The notes under the pieces are model-generated. The model was given only the letters and a program-made list of their open reading frames with translations, did no database searches and was not told where the DNA came from. Positions 1-12,200 of a DNA stretch of 49,478 bases are shown in pieces; the stretch's first letter is position 1; each line of letters starts with the position of its first letter. The position numbers and the translations under genes are program-made. Location: NCBI RefSeq assembly GCF_000003605.2, contig NW_003143805.1:138254-187731 (forward strand). Direction: 5' to 3'. Origin of the DNA: Saccoglossus kowalevskii (taxonomy: Eukaryota; Hemichordata; Enteropneusta; Harrimaniidae).

Positions 1-24
1 TATCATGTTGGTGTGATGTAATTT
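1..24 (-). CDS. Possible start of exon 25 (partial)
   Basis: On the minus strand a T-rich tract ends in CAG at 25-27, and the following bases are open in the phase that exon 24 requires (E-I-T-S-H-Q-H-D). The implied intron would be only about 72 bases, much shorter than the others here. The call is weak because only eight codons are visible before the window ends. Confidence 0.2.
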
Positions 25-96
25 CTGATTCGATAGACACACAGTCGAAAAAAAAAAACTGTTTTCAGACTACCCCAAAACTGTCCATCTACCTAC

Positions 97-254
97 CTTT
101 CAATAAGTTATCTCTGGAGACAGTATTTGTAGCTCTGTAACTTTCCAGTGTGCTCATAGTTGTAGACATAGCCGTATAATTCTCATCGGTGCTACCTGTG
201 TCATTTACTGACTCGTCGCAGTGTTTGCTTTCACTCTTGATAAGTATCGGGCCT
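97..254 (-). CDS. PKD1: PKD1 exon 24: TM3-TM4 cytoplasmic loop
   Basis: 158 bp, entered in phase 2 and left in phase 1. The acceptor is TGCAG before AGGCCC and the donor is GTAGGT at 91-96. It encodes about residues 3548-3601, a Ser/Thr-rich hydrophilic stretch (GPILIKSESKH, then STTMSTLESYR) with no membrane segment. This fits the long cytoplasmic loop between TM3 and TM4 of polycystin-1. Serine- and threonine-rich segments of this kind are plausible phosphorylation targets, but no specific site is recognised. Confidence 0.82.
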
Positions 255-3200
255 CTGCAGTAAAAAAAATTTGAAGTGTGTTATATAATAATTCATAAGA
301 TAATGGTTTTTACATATAACTACTGTATTTATCCAGGTAAGCGCTCATGCCTGGGCAAACCCCACCCCTCCAATTTTGATACAATAAAAAAGTTGAGGTC
401 ATATCCGGGCATATGCTCAGGGGGTCTTTTCTGGTAGTTTCGTGTTCTGCCTCGAGGGCAGTGTGTTCGCCGCTGTTTACCTTTATTTTTCAAGATTTTT
501 CATCAGAATCATAACAATCAGCAAGTCTACAAAAATGTATATTAAAGCAAAAAGGTAGTTCTCTTTTTGAAGTATGTCGTGGCCCTGAAAAGGACCGTTT
601 GGTTTGTGTTTCCTTAGAAACAATTCATGCAAATCTTACAGCATATGGAGAACCACGGGGCAAGTGACGCACTCGTTCAGCTTTAGCATCATCGACAATG
701 AAACCGATGTTGCAATATTGAAAGAATGTTGTTTTGGCTTAATAAAATATTTGGTAGCAGCTTGCGAATCCATAACTGGGGCCAGCAATTTTGCAATGTC
801 ATGCCGAAGACTGCAAATTTTTTTACCATCTTTTATCACCGCTATTGCATTTCTGTCATGGAAATTATTCTTCTGTCGTTGAAAACAAAAATCTTGAAGT
901 TCTTATTTCAAGCCCACTGCGATATCCATAGTGAGACATTCCAACCACAGGAACTTGCTGAATGATAACTTTGACCATGATTGATGAGCGCCTAGTCTAA
1001 TAAGAAAGCAATGTTGACTTGACCTCTATGATGAAACTCTAGTAATGATGTCATTTTTAGCCAATCAGTAAAGCAGATGCTTAAAGTTCAAAGATGATTG
1101 CCAGACTGTAAACAAAAGCATCATGCAAGTCATTTGCCCCAACCTCATTTTTCTTGTCTCTTTATTCTGATTAGACATGAAATAAAAGTGCCAAGCTGAT
1201 AGACAGCGAAGTCCAAATTGTGTGGGACGATTTTTATTATTTCTGTTTTATTTGTCACATTCTAAGCAATAAATTATTTCTTGTTACATTTCTAATACTG
1301 CATATTTTTCATTTATTTCCGTTGCATGTCTTCATTTGACACTCTATTCCCTGCCGCAGTAGATCTGCGTGTTGTCAATGGTATGCATGTCAATTAAACT
1401 TATTGTCAACCAATGACAACACAGAATGCAATGAACACTTCAAAATAGTTTGATTGTGCAAGGTTTCTTTCCAGTTGAAAAAGCTAAAAATACTAAAAAA
1501 TGCAAATACTTATATTGCTAAATATCTGTTTTATGGACCATTGCTAAGCACAGAATGGTTGTTCAAAATGGCAGCTCATGTCAAAGTTCAAATAGATTTT
1601 GTTAATCGCTGGTGCATGAGTGAAATGTTGAATGTATCACCTAAATATGTGTGTATGTGCCATCTTAACCTTTTCACCACAAGATCTCTCTTTTCATCAC
1701 AAATTCACAAAATAGTCCCATTTATAGTCTGCACTTTGGAACAAAATAGCCAATTTTTTTGAGTAAAAACTGAAAATTGACTAAGACTTTGTCTGTTGGC
1801 TAGAAAATTATGATTCTTTTCCAGAAATATTGAAGAATGTAAGAAAAAAATGCAAAAAAAGTTTGGGCGAGAAAGTCGGGTGGTGAAAAGGTTAATGACA
1901 GGCATATAACTTCTTTTTGGCAAGAACAAGTAGAGTCAGTAATATAAAATCATCAAACAATAAACAAACCTTGTATGTGGCAAATCAGGGTCAGCTCTTG
2001 GATTGAAACTATTTTTTGAAATACTTGACACATTTGGTTTCATAGAGACGGTACGTGTGACACGCTGTGATACGGTGGGAATGTCATCCAGACTTTGCAT
2101 TAATTCATCAAGCAATTCATCATCATGAGTATTCCAACTCTCAGTTTTGGCTTTACTACTGTATATTCTGTGTGAGAATCAAACAACATTTTTAATGTAT
2201 AACAAAGTTATTCAAGAAGGTCGTAAAATATGATTTGCCCAAGCATACTGTCTGAGTACATGTATTACGGTATATTGTATGAAGACCAGAAGTACACATG
2301 GTAGTGAAAATTATAGAAAATTTCTTGCTACAAACTTGGTTTTCAAACATGTCTGACATTATGGAAATATAACCACATAATTATTCTAGAATTAGAATTC
2401 CTATTTTCTAATAAGGTAGAATCCACATAGCCCATGCAATACCTCAAAATCACACCATAATATAACGTTTAATGTCAGGCAGCTGTTCCTGACATGGAAC
2501 GTCACTGTGCGACAGGAATGTGACGGGATGTGTGACCATGTTCATATCACTATGACAATGTAACACAATACCCCATCATCAACCAAGAGCAGTGAAACAC
2601 AATCAACTTCATACCTTAAGGTAGACGCCTACTCATAATTTCTGAGAGAGTTGGTCATTAATCGCAGGACAATGTTTATTAGTCTATTATGTAAATTCAA
2701 GGAGCTACTATCCACTAAAAATCAGCCATCATTTTCTTGAAAATTAAGCTGGTGACCCCAAGTTTTTTTAAGTCAATATTCTTATATTGCTTAGGAGTAC
2801 AATTTATTGCAAAATTGATAGTGGGTATTTGGATTTACAAGTCGGTTTCCCCAAAAATCACATTCATCAGTGAATGGCTATCTATTAAGATACTTCAACT
2901 AATGAAATCATTACAATAAGTGATCCGAGTAATAATTATTTCTTACTGTCTTTGTATTGTACTTCTGTCACGAAGATGATTCTCATCACTCATCATAGAA
3001 AACCTATTGACTCCTCCTAGTTTCCGCCGTCGTTGGGAACCTTCATACGGCGGCAACTCTTCTGGCCAACTCAGTATACTTTCCTTTGACCACCATTTAC
3101 CTTTCTCTAGGCCTCTGCAAGCAGGATCAAAGAAAGTAAATCAAAATACAATTGTTAGATGAATGTGACAACATATTTTAATTACTCAACCAATGTTAGC

Positions 3201-6200
3201 AACACAGATAGAGGGAAGGGTAATTTAATATAAAACAGCATTTCAATACTCACCTCAGATCCGATAGTCTTGGAGACTAAAAGAGAAACAAAAGGACAAA
3301 TAAATTAAGAGCAGGTTTGTTGATTTCACTAATGAATTATGTACATTCAAGTATGTCAATAACTTATCAGTGATTGGTGATTCAATGAATCGGCAAGATC
3401 ATTGACATGTGTACCAATGAACAGCTCTGCTCTGTCGACTAAGTTGCCAGTCAATCAACAGGATCAGTGATAGGTGATAACAACTCAATATGATCAGTGA
3501 TGGGTGTGTCAATGAACCAGTGATATCAGTGATATATATTTCAACAAGATCATTGGAAGGTATGTCAATGAATCAATGATGGGTATTTCAATAAATTGGT
3601 GATAGGTATGTCAATGAATCAATGATGGGTATTTCAATAAATTGGTGATAGGTATGTCAATGAATCAATGATGGGTATTTCAATAAATTGGTGATAGGTA
3701 TGTCAATGAATCAATGATGGGTATTTCAATAAATTGGTGATAGGTATGTCAATGAATCAATGATGGGTATTTCAATAAATTGGTGATAGGTATGTCAATG
3801 AATCATCGTCACCAGTGAAAGGTGTTACAATTACTAGTAATCAATACATACAGAGCTACATATATCAATCAACAAAATTAGTGATAGAAATATCAATAAA
3901 CAAACAAAATCTATGATAGCTATATCAATGATTCAATAGATTATTTATTCAGTCTTGCCACTAAGAAATGAATGCATACAATACCTTGCAATAAACTGGG
4001 GCAGGAAACGTATGTCCACTACTTTTGTTATTGTTGTTATGGTAACTATGTTTGTATAGTTCATCATCATCTTCATCGTCATCATCATCATCATCATCGT
4101 CATCATCATCATCTTCTGGTGGCAAATGCCGAAAGCTATCACAGTGTTTCAGGCCCAGTCGCTGAAACAAAAAGCAAATGGTCATATGGAATCATTGTCA
4201 CTGTGATGATTTTTTTCTACAGGAATGTCAATGAGTCAAAACAAGCAGTGATAGGTATGTCAATGAATTGTGCTTGTCATTAGAAGGAATGACAATGAGT
4301 CAACCAGGTCATTGACAGGTGTGTGACAACATGATTATTTGTGGGTATATCAATGAATTGTGCTTGTCTTTAGTATGTGTGTCATTCAATAAACCTGGTC
4401 ATTGATAAGTATGCTAATGAATTGAAGTTATCATCAGTGGGTGTGTCAAAAATTCAGCCTGATTGGTGATAAATATGTCTATGAGTCAAAATGATCAGTG
4501 ATAGGTGATTCAGTGAAAGTAACTCACCATGTTGTCTGCTAAGATATCTCCTTGACTGGAGCCCCCTGTGTGGGATAACTCACACAATGCATCCATTTCA
4601 ACAGTTTGAGCAGTCATAGGTTTACTACTATAGTCAGCCAGAGACACCTAAAATCAAGTTAAATGAAAACTAAGTAAAGCTGACCAGTTCAAAGATGCAA
4701 CGTCTGCATTATTTAAATGGAAACATCTGACTAGAAGTGAAAATCAACACTTGTCCAGTTACACGAGTATCACAAGAATCATTAATGTTTTACACTGTAC
4801 TCAAAATGAAATAATAATCACCTTTCTGTAAACTTTCACCCCAAGATCACGCATGCACTACAGAACAAATGTGGGTGATTTGAAACATAACATAATTCAG
4901 AAAGCTTACTTTGTATTTTGTATGCTGGAACATCTGTACTACAACCAGAATAATGACGAACGCCAGCAATGATGAGATTACACCAACGACCAATTCATCC
5001 AGTGACAACCAAGTGAACTGCGTCTCTGGTCGAATCTCACCATAGTACATTGCATTTAATGCTAACAGAAGAAAAGCCAACACAAAGCAGCTGGTCACTC
5101 GCTGCACACGGGTAAACCGACTCTTCGCTGGTCTTTCATATACTGAAAACCACAGATGTCTTTCAGAAAACCCATGACTTGTTTCCGCCCAGAAAATCCT
5201 TGAGAACTTGGAAAGTTGTTTATCACTGGCCAATGTGAGCTCCTTTTTTACCACACCTTCTTGACCAGTTAGAGTTAACCATTGTTCACAAAGAAAGTAA
5301 TACTTCTTATTAGTCTGCATATCTCGTATAACAACTCTCGACAAATACCAGCACGGATGTAGACCGGTGTTATCGTGCCAAATACGGATCTTTTTAATGT
5401 CGCCAAGGTTGATATCAGCTGCAATCTGAAATACGTCAAGACTATTTCGCATGAAAGCATTAGGTTTACTCAGATGTCGGGTTCCACTTTTACCATGTGC
5501 TCCATAGATATTGACACCCACATGGGCTGTGGTACCTATAAACAAAAAGAATCTTATCTCAGTACTGCATTACACCAACATGTCTTTTTTGCTAGCACAT
5601 TTAATATATTTTAGCTAACTTAGCTAGTCTGAAATTCTAGATTTTGCTAATTTGAAAATAAGTATATTCTCAGATATATGGTACTGCTGGCTGTTTTGGC
5701 TATTTCATGCATTGGGTCAAAATCGGTAAAATGGCTATTTTAACGAACGTGTTTTACATTACTGCCCAGAGCACACCCCAGAATGATGTCACTAAACCCA
5801 TAAAACTGATGATTTATTACCAGTATATTATCAAGTGTGTATAAAAATATGAGGGTATGCCACAAGATGATCACGAAACCACAAAACAAAAATAGAATTC
5901 TTGAAATACAAGTATGAATGAGTAAGTCTGTGAAAGAAATGGTCATGGTTTATCATACCATAATAAAACTAATGCTGCCACAATAGGTAGAGGGCGATAT
6001 AGACTACTTCCCTTGAAGTAGCGAGACTGGGGTGCAACCAAGATGCCTGCCGTTGTCATGGCATCAAATCTTTACTTTGTCACATCTATTGGTACATCTA
6101 CAAGCATAATATCACGCATGCAAGTTTACAACTTCCAGGAAAGTGGTCTATACGAGACCAGCAGTACACGTCATACATACAATGTAGAGAGAGCTATATT

Positions 6201-9200
6201 AGACTTACCAGCACTACACTTCATACATAGAGGGCATTATATTAGACTTACCAGCACTACACTTCATACATAGAGGGCATTATATTAGACTTACTAGCAC
6301 TACACTTCATACATAGAGGGCATTATATTAGTAGAGGGCATTATATTAGACTTACCAGCACTACACTTCATACATAGAAGGCATTATATTAGTAGATGGC
6401 ATTATATTAGACTTACCAGCACTACACTTCATACATAGAGGGCATTATATTAGTAGATGGCATTATATTAGATTTACAAGCACTACACTTCATACTTACA
6501 TAGAGGGCACTATATTAGACTTACCAGCACTACACTTCATACATAGAGGGCATTATTAGTAGAGGGCATTATATTAGACTTACCAGCACTACACTTCATA
6601 CATAGAGGGCATTATATTAGTAGATGGCATTATATTAGACTTACCAGCACTACACTTCATACATAGAGGGCATTATATTAGTAGATGGAATTATATTAGA
6701 CTTACCAGCACTACACTTCATACATAGAAGGCATTATATTAGTAGATGGCATTATATTAGACTTACCAGCACTACACTTCATACATAGAGGGCATTATAT
6801 TAGTAGATGGCATTATATTAGACTTACCAGCCCTACACTTCATACATAGAGGGCATTATATTAGTAGATGGAATTATATTAGACTTACTAGCACTACACT
6901 TCATACATAGAGATCATTATATTAGTGGATAGAATTATATTAGACTTACCAGCCCTACACTTCATACATAGAGGGCATTATATTAGTAGAGGGCACTATA
7001 TTAGACTTACCAGCACTACGCTTCATACCCGTCTTGATGCTGATTTCATATTTAAATGAAGCTTCTTTGCCACACAGAGGAATAATACCAATTCTTCTCA
7101 AGTCAATACTATCTCTCCATCTTGCGATAAACACAGCAACTATATATATAGCAAAGAGTGCACAGCACGTGATCACAGTAATCGGATTGGAGTCGCTGTT
7201 TCTTATCTGAAATAAATTAGACAGTAAATTCAGTCTACATAATTTGTTGGAAGTTTGGTTTTCATAACAAACATTAGTCGTGGTAGTAAAAAAAATAAAA
7301 AACAGGTTTAAAATTAAAATTTTCACAAACAAATTAGACTAGAAAATCTAAGATTTTCTTTTCTGGGCGTAACTTCTATCAATTCAAGATGTAGCTACTT
7401 CTACTTATTAACCAAGACATTGCGTTACTTACCACTGTATAGGAACTGACAGCAGAAGATGCGGAGGAGCCACCAAATGAGGTAAGATGGTTACATTGAC
7501 AGGAAGGACACACGTAGACTGACTGTTCGTCCGGAATACACCCTGTACTCTCCCATTCATTCAATGTCTCATTATAATACTGACACGTTGTAAAATATAC
7601 ACCCACTGATACGTTGATGACGCTCTGCACGTAATTACTGGTTACCAGTAAGTAGTATTCAGTATGACTACTGTAATCACTGAAACAAGCGATACAAATA
7701 TTCGTATAGCATAGTTTTATAGATAAAGCAGCGAACACTAAATTTAGTCTCTCGTACAGATGAGATATCATTCGATCACATCACATTTAACGTACACCGG
7801 CACAAAACTCATAAAATGTTTATCTCTGGCATATCAGGAGGCGTCGTTCTCTATAAAGCATAAACTGTGAGCAGCAAATCAGTCTTTTCCACTGGTGGTT
7901 TTAAATATTGGAGCATTTTTTTTATTCTTAATATACACAATCAGTCAAGTACACAACAAATTAGGGGTTAAAAATATCATCACAAAGTGATCAAGAAATG
8001 AAGCTAGCTTTTTCCAAAATAGTTGAAAATAGCATTTTTTTTAAAAATATTTTGAAATTTAATTCAAATTTTGAATTAAACCACCCAAGGTACCTTCCTG
8101 AAAAGTCTCAAAGTAATACAGCTAATAATTTTTAAGAAAAAAAATGAATATTTAAAGTTGATGACAATGATCAATCAGATACACGAATAGCTCCACTCTA
8201 CTTTGTCAACAGCAGAGATAAAAAAACATACATGTATCATGTGACTCACCTTGAGTGGATAAAGAATGTATAAAGTTGATGATCTGAATCTGGGGCCATA
8301 TCGTCTTCATCCACATCTAACTCATCAATTACATCATCTGAATCAGCATCAGGTGTTGTTGCTAGGGAGACATGTATTGATGAATCACTGGAAGACTCCC
8401 TAGACATAACAACATTATACAACACTTGTATGTGCATGGAAGTTGGCAAGGTGACAGTTGGGAGATCAGTTATCATCACTGACGCAGCATCATTTGGTGA
8501 CAGCAGAAACGACAAATATTCCATATCCTCAGTTGGGTCACAGTACTTGCTCTCCATCCTCTCTGAAACATGTTGGAAACTATGTGATGCTTTGTACATG
8601 GATATTTTAATGGGATTCTCTAAGTTTTTAATTGTTAACCTTGACAAATCATCGTCATAATACAGCAGTGTTGGCACCCTTGAAGTGACGTCATGATCGC
8701 CGCTTATACCCCAACTATAAGGATTATAATTATTCGTTCTCATTACTGATAAGATCTCGGCATTTGGTTCACTGTTTTCAAAGAGTCCAGCTGGTATAAC
8801 AAAAACACACCCATTCAACTCAAGATTATCAAGGACAGTTGCCCGAGTAGTTCGTTGACCTGTTCCCTGTATCCCCGGTGATAAAACCTCAATTGGAGCT
8901 TCATGGGTGACTTTGGCATTGACCAAATCGGTGATCAACTGATCGGCCTGCTTTGTCAGTCGCTTCACAGACTTGTGATGTACAAGTTCACTGGCAAGTT
9001 CTTCATCAGGATTTTGTTCATAATAATTTAGAGTGTCCAGTAAATTTGAGATGATTGTCATAATCGAATTGGCCGGAATCTCCTCAGGATCTTGTCCATC
9101 GTTCAGGAATGCTTGACATATGAACATTATGTCATCGATAGTGTCAGCTATGATGTCTATTGTCTCGGTTTCAGCCAACTCCAATATAATGTCCTAGAAA

Positions 9201-12200
9201 ACAAATAAATCATTTGCAAACAATTGATGTATGTAAGAGTGTCACTAGGCAACAGTATGCACACACAAACATGGCATGCGCAGATTCAAGTAAGGCACAC
9301 AATTCCCAAATTATCATCAGACATGATGTAATTCTATTTGCGCATGCATAATCTAGTACCTAGCAACGGGCGAGGGTAGAACAAAAATATCAAATGTCAA
9401 AAGAGCACCGGTCGATATGCAACCCGGAAGGAGTCAGCGGCATATTTTAAATTGTGGGTGGGTACAAACAAGGGCAGCTGGAAGAACTATTTGAGACAGC
9501 TGAGAAACGTGGATTTCTAGTTGAAAAAGATGATTTTCCAGAGAAAATGGACTGAAATAGCAATGGTATATGCGTGTTTCACAGAGTAAAATATGACCGT
9601 GACATACGGAAATATTAGGCAATAGCCAATGATAATTTGCATGCTCATTATTTGTGCTTAGACAGAATAGCATGCAAATTGTGAGAGGCTGGCACAAGTC
9701 AGTTGAAAGATGAAGGCAGTTTTATTTCAGGTGAATTTCTGTGACTCTGTGCTCTGTCCTACCTTCCGGTTTGTTGACCGCTAGGTCACACAATATGCGC
9801 AGGCGCACAAACAATCAATTCTGGAATCAGGAATTTGCATGATACAGCTACCATACTCTCATATCTCTATCAGACACATTATTTATGGAAATAGCATCCA
9901 GGTTGATAGCACTAAATAAACCTATATTACGGTATTACGGTATGTGGAGCAATTTTTGTGTCATGAAATTGTCCTCAAAAACAACATGTTACATAAAGCT
10001 ACAGCTGTAACCTTCTGCCATCTTCTAGCATTTGATGAGCCTTATCCAGAATAATGAATCATAGAAAATGTCCCTATCTTATTTGGATGTTTGCATCCAA
10101 TAGGAATAACACAATACTGCAAACAAGCTGCTCTCTGATTGATCTAACTGTTAGGTGTTTGGAGTTGGGTAGCCAATCAGGCACAATCTTACAAGTAGCT
10201 TCTCATTGACCCTACTACCAGGCTTACAAGAATGTGTTTGATCAATTGAACATTTACTCAAAACTTGAATCTGTGAGAAAGGTATAAAACGCTGCCAATT
10301 AAAGGGTGGTGGTCGTTGTGCCATGTCCTATTCAATATGGAACTCATAGTGTCATATACAACGCATGTACAATACATTATTTGTTTAAATGAAATTCGAA
10401 CATGTGATGCGCTGTGACCACCGCCCTTTAAGCCAATCATACATGAATAAAGAAACAATCTAAACAGATGTACCGGTATATATAAAAATATTACCCATAA
10501 TCCACCAGATAAAAAAAGAAGCGAAATTGTACACCCTTGATTCAGTCACTGGGTATTAGCAGAAAACCTCGATCTCACACTAGGATTTATCAGCAAAAGT
10601 GATTTTCACTTACTGTACTCTGCTTCAGTGCAGAAGACATCTGCATAACAACCAACATAGTATCCACTTTCAACACGGTAACAGCTTCAATCACCATCCT
10701 TCGAGTTTCAACACGGTAAAAAAAGTCTTCATCACGAACATCTGTCTTGGTGCTTTCAGTATTTAAAACAGTAACTAGTGCTGTGGCATAACTGAGAACT
10801 TTTTGTGGATCGTTGGTTTGGCTTACGTATTGGAGGTCTTCAAGGGCTTGTTTATATAACCACATTGACATGGTGCCATTTTCGATCTCTGGAAGATTCA
10901 CTATCACATTTCTGTAATCAAACACATAAGACAATGTCTGGTATTTATCCATATACGGCAATGTCTGGCATTTATCTATATAAGGCAATGTTTGCATTTA
11001 TCTATATAAGGAAATGTCTGGCATTTATCCATATAAGGCAATGTCTGGTATTTATCTATATAAAGCAATGTCTGACATTTATCTATATAAGGTAATGTCT
11101 GGTATTTATCCATATACCTGGTAAGGAAATGTCTGGCATTTACTCATATAAGGCTATGTCTGGCATTTACCCATATAAGGCAATGTCTGGCATTTATCTG
11201 TATAAGGCAATGTCTGGCATTTATCTATATAAGGCAATGTCTGGCATTTATCCATATATGGCAATGTCTGGCATTTATCCATATAAGGCAATGTCTGGCA
11301 TTTATCTATATAAGGCAATGTCTGGCATTTATCCATATAAGGCAATGTTTTGTATTTTTACATATAAGGCAATGTCTGGAATTTATCCATATAAGGCAAT
11401 GCCTGGCATTTATCCATATAAGAAAATGTCTGACATTTATCCATATATGGCAATGTCTGACATTTATCCATATAAGGCATGTCTGGCATTTATCTATATT
11501 AGGCAATGTCTGGTATTTATCTATATAAGGCAATGTCTGGCATTTACCCATATAAGGCAATGTCTGCCATTTATCCATATAAGACAATGTCTGGTATTTA
11601 TCCATATAAGGCAATGTCTGGCATTTATCCATATACAATGTAAGGCATGTCTGGCATTTATCTATATAAGGTAATGTCTGGCATTTATCCATATAAGGCA
11701 ATGTCTGGCATTTATCCATATAAGGCAATGTCTGGCATTTATCTATATAAGGCAATGTCTGGCATTTATCCATATAAGGCAATGTCTGGCATTTACCCAT
11801 ATAAGGCAATGTCTGGCATTTATCTATATAAGGCAATGTCTGGCATTTATCCATATATGGCAATGTCTGGCATTTATCCATATAAGGCAATGTCTGGCAT
11901 TTATCTGTATAAAGCAATGTCTGGCATTTATCTATATAAGGCAATGTCTGGCATTTATCCATATATGGCAATGTCTGGCATTTATCCATATAAGGCAATG
12001 TCTGGCATTTATCTATATAAGGCAATGTCTGGCATTTATCCATATAAGGCAATGTCTGCATTTATATATATAAGGTAATGTCTGGCATTTATCTATATAA
12101 GGCAATGTCTGGCATTTATCTATATAAGGCAATGTCTGGCATTTATCCATATAAGGCAATGTCTGGTATTTATCTATATAAAGCAATGTCTGACATTTAT

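Larger units (their letters stand above)
255..1969 (-). other. Intron 23 of PKD1
   Basis: This 1.7-kb intron holds a histone-type stem-loop (581-596) and a 231-bp TTAA-flanked inverted-repeat element (1665-1895). Short open frames around 604-965 have no recognisable similarity and I do not call them genes. Confidence 0.7.

Noticed and set aside
604-965. Overlapping short frames on both strands upstream of the histone-like stem-loop.
   Set aside because: None resembles a histone or any other family, so I report only the stem-loop.
9240-9830. Possible second inverted-repeat element in intron 14.
   Set aside because: The facing motifs are only about 12 bp and the borders have no clear target duplication, so I mention it only in the intron note.
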